Assembly: GCF_030264275.1 (NCBI RefSeq)
Contig: NZ_CP127165.1
Location: 1,042,001 to 1,106,000, forward strand
From: Marivivens sp. LCG002
GTDB taxonomy: Bacteria > Pseudomonadota > Alphaproteobacteria > Rhodobacterales > Rhodobacteraceae
Direction: 5' to 3'
DNA length: 64,000 nucleotides
Below the pieces are notes generated by a model, which was not told the DNA's origin, searched no databases, and was given only the letters and a program-made list of their open reading frames with translations. Shown one piece after another: positions 46,445 to 54,777 of this stretch. A program made the translations under genes and the position numbers. The stretch's first letter is position 1. Each line of letters opens with the position of its first letter.

Positions 46445-47473
46445 ATGAGCTATAACGTCGCTATTCTTGGTGCTTCCGGCTACACCGGCGCAGAGCTGGT
46501 GCGGATCATCGCGACACATCCCGACCTCAAGATTGCGGCGCTTTCCGCCGACCGCAAAGCGGGCATGGAGATGGCCGATGTGTTTCCGCATCTGCGCCAC
46601 ATCGACCTTCCCAAGCTTTGCACCATCGACGAGATCGACTTTTCGGGCATTGATCTGGCCTTTGCGGCGCTTCCGCACGGTCTGAGCCAAGCGCTCGTGC
46701 GTGATCTGCCCGAGACCGTCAAGGTCGTGGACCTTGGTGCCGATTTCCGTCTGCGTGATCCTGCGGAATACGAAAAATGGTATGGTGCGCCGCATGTGGC
46801 GGTCGAGTTGCAGAAAGAGGCCGTTTACGGTCTGACCGAATTCTATCGCGACGATATCAAGTCCGCGCGACTGGTTGCGGGGACGGGGTGTAACGCGGCC
46901 ACCGTTCAATTCGCACTCCGCCCGCTGATTGCGGCGGGTGTGATCGATCTTGACGACATCATCTGCGATCTCAAGAACGGAATTTCGGGCGCAGGCCGCA
47001 GCCTCAAGGAAAACATGCTCTTTGCCGAGCGTTCGACCGATGTTGCCGGTTATTCCCAAGGCGGCAAGCACCGTCACCTTGGCGAATTCGATCAGGAGTT
47101 TTCGCTGATTGCGGGCCGCAAGGTCGAGATCATGTTCACGCCGCACCTCGTGCCCGTCAATCGCGGCATTCTGGCAAGCTGCTATCTCAAGGGTGACCCC
47201 GAAGCGATGCACGCCGCTCTTGTCGCCCAATACAAGGACGAGCCGTTCATCGAAGTGCTGCCCTTTGGCAAACTGCCCTCGATGGGCAATGTGACGGGAT
47301 CGAACTTCTGCTTCCTTGGCGTCACGGGCGACCGGATCAAGGGCCGCGGCCTTGTCGTCTCGACGCTCGACAACCTCAACAAAGGCTCATCGGGGCAGGC
47401 GGTGCAAAACGCCAACCTGATGCTCGGCCTTCCCGAAACAGCGGGCTTGATGCTCGCGCCGGTATTCCCATGA
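46445..47473 (+). CDS. argC: N-acetyl-gamma-glutamyl-phosphate reductase
   Basis: A 342-residue ArgC of arginine synthesis. The NADP loop [14 protein letters not shown], the catalytic Cys in [15 protein letters not shown], and [10 protein letters not shown] are visible. AAGGGGAAAACG precedes ATG 46445. A small 6-bp hairpin without a T-run lies in the 66-base gap after murI. ccmE overlaps its end by four bases. Confidence 0.96.
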   Translation: MSYNVAILGASGYTGAELVRIIATHPDLKIAALSADRKAGMEMADVFPHLRHIDLPKLCTIDEIDFSGIDLAFAALPHGLSQALVRDLPETVKVVDLGADFRLRDPAEYEKWYGAPHVAVELQKEAVYGLTEFYRDDIKSARLVAGTGCNAATVQFALRPLIAAGVIDLDDIICDLKNGISGAGRSLKENMLFAERSTDVAGYSQGGKHRHLGEFDQEFSLIAGRKVEIMFTPHLVPVNRGILASCYLKGDPEAMHAALVAQYKDEPFIEVLPFGKLPSMGNVTGSNFCFLGVTGDRIKGRGLVVSTLDNLNKGSSGQAVQNANLMLGLPETAGLMLAPVFP

Positions 47474-47937
47474 GTGGTCTCAAATCCCTTAAAAAACGCC
47501 GCCGCGTCCAGATCATCGTTCTGGCCTTTGTCGCTCTGGCCGTTTCGACGGGCCTGATCGGCTATGCGATGCGCGACGGGATCAACTTCTTCCGTTCGCC
47601 CAGCCAGATCGTTGCCGAGCCGCCCGCTGCGAACGAGGTGTTCCGCGTCGGCGGTCTTGTCGAAGAGGGCACGCTTGTGCGCGGCGAAGGCGAGACCGTA
47701 ACATTTAGCGTCACAGACGGAGGCGCATCGATTCCCGTTGCCTATAAGGGGATTCTCCCCGACCTTTTCGAAGAGGGTCAGGGCATGGTCGGGCAGGGCC
47801 GCTATGTGGAGGGTGTCTTCCAAGCGACTGAAATCCTTGCCAAACATGACGAGACCTATATGCCCAAAGAGGTGATCGACGCGCTCAAGGAACAGGGCGT
47901 TTACGTCGAGCCGGACGCTGCTGCAGCGACCAATTAA
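47470..47937 (+). CDS. ccmE: Cytochrome c maturation protein CcmE
   Basis: A 155-residue periplasmic haem chaperone with an N-terminal TM anchor (about 14-36) and an OB-fold. The haem-linking His and nearby Tyr are in [13 protein letters not shown] near residue 128. It overlaps argC by ATGA. The next ccm gene (ccmF) is 1.5 kb away because three lysis-type genes intervene. Confidence 0.95.
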   Translation: MSGLKSLKKRRRVQIIVLAFVALAVSTGLIGYAMRDGINFFRSPSQIVAEPPAANEVFRVGGLVEEGTLVRGEGETVTFSVTDGGASIPVAYKGILPDLFEEGQGMVGQGRYVEGVFQATEILAKHDETYMPKEVIDALKEQGVYVEPDAAAATN

Positions 47938-47951
47938 CCTTTGAATGTGAT

Positions 47952-47980
47952 GCTTGGTCCCATCAACTTGGGGACCGAGC
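47952..47980 (+). promoter_or_regulatory. Stem-loop abutting the endolysin start codon (possible translational switch)
   Basis: GCTTGGTCCC (47952-47961) pairs with GGGACCGAGC (47971-47980) over ten consecutive pairs, one a G-U, with a 9-base loop ATCAACTTG. The right arm ends on the base before ATG 47981 and contains most of GGGGA (47970-47974), the only purine tract able to serve as ribosome-binding site. No T-run follows, so it is not an intrinsic terminator. Confidence 0.6.
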
Positions 47981-48592
47981 ATGACACACATCCAAGACAT
48001 CGCAAAAGAAATCGTCGCCCGAGAAGGCGGCTTTGTCGACGATCCCGATGATCCGGGCGGCGCAACGAACCAGGGCGTGACCTTGGGCACGCTGAGGCGC
48101 TTGGGGCGCGATCTGAACGCCGACGGGCGCATCGACAAATCCGACGTGCGGGCTATGACGCCCGAATTGGCGGCCGACATTTTCCTCGAACATTATTTCC
48201 ATGCGCCGCGTATTTCGCAGCTTCCCGAGGCGCTTCAGCCTTCGGTCTTCGACATGTATGTGAACGCGGGGGGACAGGCGATCCGCATTCTCCAGCGGCT
48301 TTTGGTGCAGATGGGCGAGAGCATTGCCGTGGATGGCGCCATCGGGCCGCAGACCATCGCGGCGACCGAACGCGCGTTCCGCGCTGCGGGCACGCTTTTC
48401 GTCGATGCCTACGGGATCGAACGGCGCAATTACTACTACGCTCTGGCCGATCGCCGAGCGCCTTTGCGTAAATTCGCGCGGCGGCGGGATGGCGGCAAGG
48501 GCGGCTGGATCACCCGCGCCGAAGCGTTCATTTCCACCCGCTTTCACCTGACGGAAGATCAACATAATCAGAGGGTTGCGCAATGGGCCTAA
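47981..48592 (+). CDS. GTA/phage-type endolysin: GH108 N-acetylmuramidase with peptidoglycan-binding C-terminus
   Basis: A 203-residue murein hydrolase. The GH108 N-domain carries the catalytic Glu15 in AREGGFVDDPDDPGGATNQGVT. A C-terminal PG_binding_3-type domain contains VDGAIGPQTIAATE. Residues 44-55 (DLNADGRIDKSD) match an EF-hand loop at positions 1, 3, 5, 6, 8, 9 and 12, so calcium binding is possible. No signal peptide is seen, as expected for a holin-dependent enzyme. In R. capsulatus the equivalent endolysin-holin pair (rcc00555/rcc00556, from memory) releases the gene transfer agent. It lies 43 bases after ccmE behind a stem-loop. Confidence 0.88.
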   Translation: MTHIQDIAKEIVAREGGFVDDPDDPGGATNQGVTLGTLRRLGRDLNADGRIDKSDVRAMTPELAADIFLEHYFHAPRISQLPEALQPSVFDMYVNAGGQAIRILQRLLVQMGESIAVDGAIGPQTIAATERAFRAAGTLFVDAYGIERRNYYYALADRRAPLRKFARRRDGGKGGWITRAEAFISTRFHLTEDQHNQRVAQWA

Positions 48593-49128
48593 TGGGAAAA
48601 CTCCTTGACGTTCTCTTTGGCGGAGGGCGCAATGCCATTGTCGAAACGGCGGGCATTTTCCGCGAAAACGCCGAAAAAGGCGCAGACCGAGAGGCGGCGA
48701 TGCGCGCCCAAGCGCTGGCGCAATATGCCGCCGAGTTCGGTCAGCCCCGCGTCGGGCTTTTTGATCGGGTGATCGACGGGCTCAACCGTCTTCCGCGTCC
48801 CATTCTTGCCTTTGGCACCATCGGGCTTTTCGTCATGGCGATGAGCGATCCGGTCTGGTTTGCGGGGCGGATGCAGGGCATCGTCCTTGTGCCCGAACCG
48901 ATGTGGTGGCTCATGGGGGCGATCATCAGCTTCTACTTCGGCGCCCGTCATCAGGCAAAGGCGCAGGATTTCCAGACGTCAGTTCTTCAAACGGCTGGGA
49001 TGGCGGGCGAGGTGAGGGCGCGGGTCGAGGCGCTTGACGCTTTGCAGGTGCCGTTGCCGCTTGAAGCGGCGACCCTCGCCGAACCAGGTCGCAACGCCGC
49101 GCTCGAGGAATGGAGGGCGAAACAGTGA
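48583..49128 (+). CDS. Three-TM holin of the gene-transfer-agent release family
   Basis: A 181-residue protein. A short amphipathic N-terminus (LMGKLLDVLFGGG) is followed by hydrophobic segments at about 70-90 and 97-120 (ILAFGTIGLFVMAM; MWWLMGAIISFYFGARHQ), and a C-terminal helical domain. It matches my knowledge of the GTA_holin_3TM family, which permeabilises the inner membrane for the endolysin. Two ATGs nine bases apart (48583, SD GAGG eight bases upstream; 48592, overlapping the endolysin TAA as TAATG) recall the dual starts of lambda-type holins. It is coupled to the endolysin and to the next small gene. Confidence 0.85.
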   Translation: MGLMGKLLDVLFGGGRNAIVETAGIFRENAEKGADREAAMRAQALAQYAAEFGQPRVGLFDRVIDGLNRLPRPILAFGTIGLFVMAMSDPVWFAGRMQGIVLVPEPMWWLMGAIISFYFGARHQAKAQDFQTSVLQTAGMAGEVRARVEALDALQVPLPLEAATLAEPGRNAALEEWRAKQ

Positions 49129-49334
49129 CCGAGCCTTGGAACCAGATCGCAGAGCGCAGGATCGGTGCGCTCGAAACCCATTGCGCCGTTGAAGAGGTCC
49201 ACCGCCTCTCGGTCGAGGCGCGACTTGCCGCGATCGAAGATACGCTCAAATGGTTGGTGCGGTTGATCGTCGGGGCTTTTGTGACGGCTCTTATGGGAAT
49301 TGCCTTCAGCGGCATGTTCATCGTCGGGACCTGA
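49125..49334 (+). CDS. Small coiled-coil/TM protein resembling phage XhlA
   Basis: A 69-residue protein. The N-terminal half is a heptad-patterned helix (RRIGALETHCAVEEVHRLSV, then EARLAAIEDTLKWL). A single C-terminal TM segment (about 46-66) follows. This is the size and layout of XhlA, which helps holin/endolysin action in Bacillus prophages; similarity is by architecture and the LKWLVRLIVGA join only. GTG 49125 overlaps the holin stop (GTGA) with GGAGGG upstream; ATG 49110 is the alternative. The third gene of a coupled lysis cassette. Confidence 0.68.
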   Translation: MTEPWNQIAERRIGALETHCAVEEVHRLSVEARLAAIEDTLKWLVRLIVGAFVTALMGIAFSGMFIVGT

Positions 49335-49404
49335 GGCCAGTGGTCGCGGGTCTCCTCGCTCCAAATTGATTGGGCCTTATCAACGAATGCGGTAAACAGA
49401 ATAC

Positions 49405-51378
49405 ATGATAGCAGAACTCGGACATTTTTCGCTGATTCTGGCCTTCGGCATCGCCTTGGTCCAGATGATTGTTCCCATGATCGGTGCCCACAAAGGGTGG
49501 CGCAACTGGATGGCCGTCGGCGACCCCGCCGCGGTGTCCCAATTACTCTTGGTCGGGGTGGCCTTTGCCGCTTTGACCTATTCCTTTGTGGTCTCGGATT
49601 TTTCGCTTCGGCTCGTGGTGCTCAACTCGCACAGCGCCAAGCCGATGCTCTATAAAATCTCGGGGGTTTGGGGCAACCACGAGGGGTCGATGCTCCTCTG
49701 GCTCTTGATCCTCACGCTCTTCGGGGCCTGTGCCGTGTTCTTTGGCGGCAATCTTCCCGCAACGCTCAAGGCGCGGGTCTTGGCTGTGCAATCCACGGTT
49801 TCAGTTGCCTTCTATCTCTTTATCCTGCTCACCTCGAACCCGTTCATCCGTCTCGAAGTGCCGCCCTTTGACGGTCAGGATCTCAACCCGCTCTTGCAGG
49901 ACCCCGGTCTCGCCTTCCATCCGCCGTTCCTCTATCTCGGCTATGTCGGACTTTCGATGGCGTTCTCTTTTGCAGTCGCCGCTCTGATCGAAGGGCGCGT
50001 CGATGCGGCTTGGGCTCGCTGGGTGCGTCCGTGGACGCTTGCTGCTTGGGTCTTTCTGACCATCGGGATCGCGCTTGGCTCTTGGTGGGCCTATTACGAG
50101 CTGGGCTGGGGCGGTTTCTGGTTCTGGGACCCTGTCGAAAACGCCTCCTTCATGCCTTGGCTTCTGGCAGCGGCGCTCCTCCATTCCGCGATTGTCGTTG
50201 AAAAGCGCGAGGCGCTCAAAAGCTGGACGATCCTGCTTGCCATTCTTGCTTTCGGCTTTTCGCTTCTGGGCACCTTTATCGTGCGTTCGGGGGTGATCAC
50301 TTCGGTGCACGCCTTTGCCAATGATCCCGAGCGCGGGGTCTTTATCCTTGCGATCCTGTTCGTGTTTGTCGGGGGTGCGCTCACGCTCTATGCCCTGTGC
50401 GCTGGCGCGATGGAGGCCAAGGGCGTCTTTTCCCTTGTGAGCCGCGAGTCCGCACTTGTGGTGAACAACATCCTGCTCGCCGTCTCGGCCTTTGTCGTCT
50501 TTATCGGGACGATCTGGCCGCTTGTCGCCGAAATGACCATGGGCCGTGCGCTTTCGGTCGGTGCACCCTTCTTCAACGCGGCCTTTACGCCCTTTATGGT
50601 GGTGCTGGCGCTTGTCCTGCCGCTGGGTGCGGTCCTTGCGTGGAAACGCGGGAGCATGGGGCGCGCCTTCAAGGAGATGACCCCGATTGCGATCCTGTCG
50701 GTGGCTTTGGGCGCGCTTGTCTTTGCGCTCCAGACCGGCAAGAGCGCGCTTGGCCCCGTGGGTGTCATGCTCGGTCTCTGGGTTGTTCTGGGGGCGCTCT
50801 ATGATCTCTGGGCGCGTTCGGGGCGTCAGGGCATTGCTGCGCGTCTTGCCCGCATGACCCGTATGCCGCGTGCCGACTGGGGCAAGGCCACCGCCCATAT
50901 CGGCCTTGGCGTCACCATCTTTGCAATCGCGGGTCTTACGGCTTGGGAACAAGAGGACATCCGCACGGCGCAGGTCGGCGTGCCCTTTACCGTTGGGGCC
51001 TATGACATCACGCTCGACGGGGTCGAGCGGGTTCAGGGTCCGAACTACATCTCGACGATGGCGACGATGACGGTTCGCAGCGGGGCGGATGTCGTCGCGG
51101 TGCTCACGCCTGAAAAGCGTGTCTATCCTGTGGCCGCTATGCCGACGACCGAAGCCTCGATCCGCAACGGGTTCCTGAGTGATATCTATCTGGTGATCGG
51201 TGATCCCCAGAGCGACGGCGGTTACGCCGTGCGCACCTATATCAAACCCTTTGCCAACTGGATCTGGGGCGGCTGTATCCTCATGGCACTCGGCGGGTTC
51301 ATCTCTTTGACGGATCGGCGTTTGCGCGTGGCTGCGGGTGCCGCCAAATCCAAAACCAGAGCGGTGCCTGCGGAATGA
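49405..51378 (+). CDS. ccmF: Haem lyase CcmF/NrfE
   Basis: A 657-residue polytopic inner-membrane protein of cytochrome c maturation that joins haem to apocytochromes with CcmH. The tryptophan-rich WWD-type domain GGFWFWDPVENASFMPWL is near residue 235. About fifteen TM segments and the conserved periplasmic His regions are full length. The ribosome-binding site ahead of ATG 49405 is poor and the 70-base leader holds only a TTGATT box, so expression may depend on read-through from the lysis genes. Confidence 0.95.
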   Translation: MIAELGHFSLILAFGIALVQMIVPMIGAHKGWRNWMAVGDPAAVSQLLLVGVAFAALTYSFVVSDFSLRLVVLNSHSAKPMLYKISGVWGNHEGSMLLWLLILTLFGACAVFFGGNLPATLKARVLAVQSTVSVAFYLFILLTSNPFIRLEVPPFDGQDLNPLLQDPGLAFHPPFLYLGYVGLSMAFSFAVAALIEGRVDAAWARWVRPWTLAAWVFLTIGIALGSWWAYYELGWGGFWFWDPVENASFMPWLLAAALLHSAIVVEKREALKSWTILLAILAFGFSLLGTFIVRSGVITSVHAFANDPERGVFILAILFVFVGGALTLYALCAGAMEAKGVFSLVSRESALVVNNILLAVSAFVVFIGTIWPLVAEMTMGRALSVGAPFFNAAFTPFMVVLALVLPLGAVLAWKRGSMGRAFKEMTPIAILSVALGALVFALQTGKSALGPVGVMLGLWVVLGALYDLWARSGRQGIAARLARMTRMPRADWGKATAHIGLGVTIFAIAGLTAWEQEDIRTAQVGVPFTVGAYDITLDGVERVQGPNYISTMATMTVRSGADVVAVLTPEKRVYPVAAMPTTEASIRNGFLSDIYLVIGDPQSDGGYAVRTYIKPFANWIWGGCILMALGGFISLTDRRLRVAAGAAKSKTRAVPAE

Positions 51379-51821
51379 AGCGTTTTCTGATCCTTCTCGC
51401 CTTTCTCGCAACACCGCTCTACGCGGTGCAGCCCGACGAAATCCTCTCTGACCCCGCGCTCGAAGCGCGGGCGCGCGAGATTTCCCAAGGCCTGCGCTGC
51501 CCTGTGTGCCAGAACGAAAACATCGACGATTCCAACGCGCCGATTTCGCGCGAATTGCGCATCCTGCTTCGTGAGCGTCTTGTCGAAGGCGATACCGATC
51601 AGGAAGTAGTCGATTTCATCGTCGCGCGGTATGGCGAATACGTCCTGCTCGAACCTGTGAAATCGGGCGCAAATCTCATCTTGTGGTGGGCCGCACCCCT
51701 GATGCTGGTGCTGGCAGGCGGGATCGGTTTTGTCACCGTGCGCAATCGCGCCACCGCCAAGCCCGAGGATGATTTGAGCGAAGACGAGCAAAAAAGACTT
51801 CGGGAAATTCTCGACGCTTGA
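51375..51821 (+). CDS. ccmH: Cytochrome c-type biogenesis protein CcmH
   Basis: A 148-residue protein with a signal peptide (1-18), the redox-active pair in LRCPVCQNENIDDSNAP (near residue 37), and one C-terminal TM helix (about 100-120). It reduces or presents apocytochrome CxxCH cysteines to CcmF. It overlaps the ccmF stop by ATGA. Only the short CcmH domain is present; the TPR part (CcmI) is elsewhere. Confidence 0.94.
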   Translation: MKRFLILLAFLATPLYAVQPDEILSDPALEARAREISQGLRCPVCQNENIDDSNAPISRELRILLRERLVEGDTDQEVVDFIVARYGEYVLLEPVKSGANLILWWAAPLMLVLAGGIGFVTVRNRATAKPEDDLSEDEQKRLREILDA

Positions 51822-51893
51822 CGTTCGGTTTCGCTTCACCTGCGGGAGCGATCCTGTAGTCTGCTACCTGTAATGGTTTCAGCGGGGGCGGGT

Positions 51894-52670
51894 ATGCAGT
51901 ATCACGCGATTACACTCGAGCAGTCGGACGGCGTGGCGGTGATCACGCTGAACCGTCCGGAGCGAATGAATTCGCTCAACACCCTGATGCGCTCCGAGAT
52001 CCGCGATGCGTTCGAGAAAATGGGCACCCAAGCGCGGGTGATCATGCTTACGGGAGCAGCGCCCGCCTTTTGTGCGGGGCAGGATCTGGCCGATGGCGGC
52101 AATGCCGCCGACCTTGATCTCGAAGCGGTGCTGCGTGACGAATATGTGCCGATGCTGAACGCGATCTACGACTGCCCCGTGCCGACGATAGCGGCGGTCA
52201 ATGGCGCGGCTGTGGGGGCAGGGGCGAACCTTGCGCTTGCCTGTGATGTGGTGATGGCCGCCGAGAGCGCCTATTTCACCCAAGCCTTTACCAAAATCGC
52301 ACTGATCCCCGATGCGGGCGGGACCTATTACCTTCCGCGTCAGATCGGGCTTGCCCGCGCGATGGGCGCGGCTCTGTTCGCCGACAAGATCAGCGCTGCC
52401 ACGGCGCGCGACTGGGGCATGATCTACGAGACCGCTCAGGATGCCGAATTCGAGGCCCATTGGCGCAAACGTGCGGCCCAGCTCGCCCAAGGACCAAGTC
52501 GAACCTATGGCCTTGTCAAAGAGGCGCTGAGGGCCTCGCTCAACAACACGCTCGAAGAGCAGTTGGTGCTCGAGGCCCGACTTCAGGGCGAAGCGGGCAA
52601 GACGCGCGATTTCCGCGAGGGCGTCCAAGCCTTTCTCGAAAAACGCGCGCCCAAGTTCGAGGGACGCTAG
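51894..52670 (+). CDS. Enoyl-CoA hydratase/isomerase family protein (PaaG-like)
   Basis: A 258-residue crotonase-fold enzyme. The oxyanion loop PAFCAGQDLAD (near 60) and VNGAAVGAGANLALACDVV are typical. IALIPDAGGTYYLPRQIG and the C-terminal DFREGVQAFLEKRAPKF match the PaaG (epoxyphenylacetyl-CoA isomerase) branch most closely by eye, but ordinary hydratase activity is possible. ATG 51894 follows a G-rich tract; 51873 is an alternative without one. It would fit aryl-acetyl-CoA use downstream of the indolepyruvate oxidoreductase. Its stop shares CTAG with the convergent gene. Confidence 0.85.
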   Translation: MQYHAITLEQSDGVAVITLNRPERMNSLNTLMRSEIRDAFEKMGTQARVIMLTGAAPAFCAGQDLADGGNAADLDLEAVLRDEYVPMLNAIYDCPVPTIAAVNGAAVGAGANLALACDVVMAAESAYFTQAFTKIALIPDAGGTYYLPRQIGLARAMGAALFADKISAATARDWGMIYETAQDAEFEAHWRKRAAQLAQGPSRTYGLVKEALRASLNNTLEEQLVLEARLQGEAGKTRDFREGVQAFLEKRAPKFEGR

Positions 52671-53173
52671 CCGCGTCCCTTGAGCCGCCTAATGAGCGCC
52701 TGCGCCTCGGGGGGCGGGGCTTTTTCGACTTTGCGATAGGCCGACCCGTTCGGCGTGCGCGTCATCAACCCGTGATCGATCAACTCGCGGCGCAAGAGAA
52801 CATGATCGCCAAAGGTATTTCCGTCGATCAGGATCGCATTGACCTCGGGTTCGCTGAGTTCTTTGCGCGGCATACGCGACCAGAACACCCAGAGCGAAAG
52901 TGCCCTGATCGAGTATTTCTTGGGCCAATGGTGCATCCGCCCCTGCGCGTCAAAAACACGAAGCGCTTCCTTGAGGCGTTTTTCGTTAAGCTCGATCTCG
53001 CCCGTGAGTTCGGCGCGCAGATGTTGATAGTTCTGATAGCCCGCCGCCTTGGCAACCAGCCCCAGAAACTGGGCATGGGTCGGAAAAGGATCGCTGCCTT
53101 CGAGAGAGGCGCGGAGCGTTTTGGAAAAGACCGAGATGTCGGCCACGGTAAATGGAATCACATCGCGTGACAT
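52667..53173 (-). CDS. DUF2087 domain-containing protein
   Basis: A 168-residue protein. The first ~85 residues form an unassigned helical domain (FTVADISVFSKTLRASLEG, GYQNYQHLRAEL). Residues ~85-150 are a DUF2087 winged-helix-like domain (RMHHWPKKYSIRALSLWVFWSRM, EPEVNAILID, LLRRELIDHGLMTR). It is probably a DNA-binding or regulatory protein; the function is unknown. ATG 53173 (MSRDVIPF) is preferred over 53242 on coding character. Confidence 0.8.
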   Translation of the reverse strand: MSRDVIPFTVADISVFSKTLRASLEGSDPFPTHAQFLGLVAKAAGYQNYQHLRAELTGEIELNEKRLKEALRVFDAQGRMHHWPKKYSIRALSLWVFWSRMPRKELSEPEVNAILIDGNTFGDHVLLRRELIDHGLMTRTPNGSAYRKVEKAPPPEAQALIRRLKGRG

Positions 53174-53348
53174 AGCACTTGCTTTCTCGTGTGCGCGTGG
53201 GTCCCGAAAGGACCTTCGATGGTCGCCCTTGTCGATTGGCACGAAAGAGGTGCAATCAAACTTTATGAAAGCAGGTTTAGCGTGGTCTTGCGACCGGCGA
53301 CGCCTTGGTGAACTGCGGACCGTAGGACGATCCTAGCGCAGGCATCGG

Positions 53349-53378
53349 AAAAAGAAAAGGCCGCCCGAAGGCGGCCCG
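53349..53378 (-). terminator. Terminator of gltA
   Basis: The stem GGCCGCC / GGCGGCC (53359-53365 with 53370-53376, tetraloop CGAA) is followed on the minus strand by TTTTCTTTTT. It lies just past the gltA stop. The rest of the 213-base gap 53174-53386 shows nothing I can support. Confidence 0.88.
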
Positions 53379-53386
53379 ATCCTGAA

Positions 53387-54682
53387 TTAGCGTTCGTCTA
53401 CCGGAACATACTTGCGAAGGTTTTCGCCGAGGAAAAGCTGGCGCGGGCGGCCGATCTTCATCTGCGGATCACCAAGCTGTTCTTTCCACTGCGAAATCCA
53501 GCCGACGGTGCGCGAAAGCGCAAAGATCGGGGTGAACATCGAGGTCGGGAAACCCATCGCTTCGAGGATGATGCCCGAATAGAAGTCGACGTTCGGGAAC
53601 AGCTTCTTCTCGATGAAATAGGGGTCCGAGAGTGCGATCTTTTCAAGCTCTTTGGCGACCTGAAGAAGCGGGTTGTCTTCGACGCCGAGAAGCTCGAGCA
53701 CCTCGTCAGCCGACTCTTTCATCACGATGGCGCGCGGGTCCATGTTCTTGTAGACGCGGTGGCCGAAGCCCATGAGACGGAACGGGTCGTTCTTGTCCTT
53801 GGCGCGGGCGATGAATTCGGGAATGCGGTCAACGGTGCCGATTTCCTTGAGCATCTCGAGGCAGGCCTGGTTGGCGCCGCCGTGTGCGGGACCCCAAAGG
53901 CAGGCGATACCTGCAGCGATACAGGCAAAGGGGTTCGCGCCCGAAGACGAGGCAAGACGCACGGTCGAGGTCGAGGCGTTCTGCTCGTGGTCGGCGTGAA
54001 GCGTGAAGATACGGTCCATCGCACGGGCAAGGATCGGATCGACTTTGTAGTCCTCGGCGGGAACGGCAAAGCACATGTGGATGAAGTTCGCCGCATAATC
54101 GAGATCGTTGCGCGGATAGACGAACGGCTGGCCGATCGAATACTTATAGGCCATCGCAGCAATCGTCGGCATCTTGGCGATAAGACGGTGCGAGGCGACT
54201 TCGCGCTGACGCTCGTCGCTGACATCGGTGGAGTCGTGATAGAAGGCGGACATTGCGCCGACGACGCCGACCATGGTTGCCATCGGGTGGCTGTCACGAC
54301 GGAACCCACGGAAGAAATAGTGCATCTGCTCGTGGATCATCGTGTGACGGGTGATCGTCGTTTCGAACTTTTCCATCTCGGCGCGGGTCGGCAGCTCACC
54401 GTAGAGGAGAAGGTAGCAAACTTCGAGATAATGCGACTTGCTTGCCAGATCTTCGATCGAATAGCCGCGATGCTGAAGCTCGCCCTTGTCGCCGTCGATA
54501 TAGGTGATGGTCGAGTCGCAGGCCGCGGTCGAGGTGAAGCCCGGATCATAGGTGAACACACCCGCTTGGGCATAGAGCTTGCGGATGTCGATTACATCAG
54601 GCCCCGAAGTGGGCGACAGGATCGGAAGTTCATAGTCCTTGCCGTCGATCGTCAGTTTCGCAGTCTTATTGGTATCGGCCAT
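53387..54682 (-). CDS. gltA: Citrate synthase
   Basis: A 431-residue hexameric-type (type II) citrate synthase of the TCA cycle. The catalytic His residues are in [13 protein letters not shown] and [15 protein letters not shown]; the N-terminal beta domain ([15 protein letters not shown]) is present. ATG 54682 is preferred to the GTG at 54685; GAGGG precedes it. TTGACG about 75 bases upstream could be a -35 in the gltX-gltA gap. Confidence 0.97.
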   Translation of the reverse strand: MADTNKTAKLTIDGKDYELPILSPTSGPDVIDIRKLYAQAGVFTYDPGFTSTAACDSTITYIDGDKGELQHRGYSIEDLASKSHYLEVCYLLLYGELPTRAEMEKFETTITRHTMIHEQMHYFFRGFRRDSHPMATMVGVVGAMSAFYHDSTDVSDERQREVASHRLIAKMPTIAAMAYKYSIGQPFVYPRNDLDYAANFIHMCFAVPAEDYKVDPILARAMDRIFTLHADHEQNASTSTVRLASSSGANPFACIAAGIACLWGPAHGGANQACLEMLKEIGTVDRIPEFIARAKDKNDPFRLMGFGHRVYKNMDPRAIVMKESADEVLELLGVEDNPLLQVAKELEKIALSDPYFIEKKLFPNVDFYSGIILEAMGFPTSMFTPIFALSRTVGWISQWKEQLGDPQMKIGRPRQLFLGENLRKYVPVDER

Positions 54683-54777
54683 CACTTTTCCCTCTAAAAG
54701 GCCCGAAGCGCAGGATCGCGTCCTCGGGGTGCGTTTACTCGGTCCAGCTTCCGTTAACGTCCGTCAAGGACGCCAGA

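Noticed and set aside
49801-51414. 537-codon minus-strand frame
   Set aside because: Antisense to ccmF; product is Arg/His/Asp-rich with no hydrophobic core.
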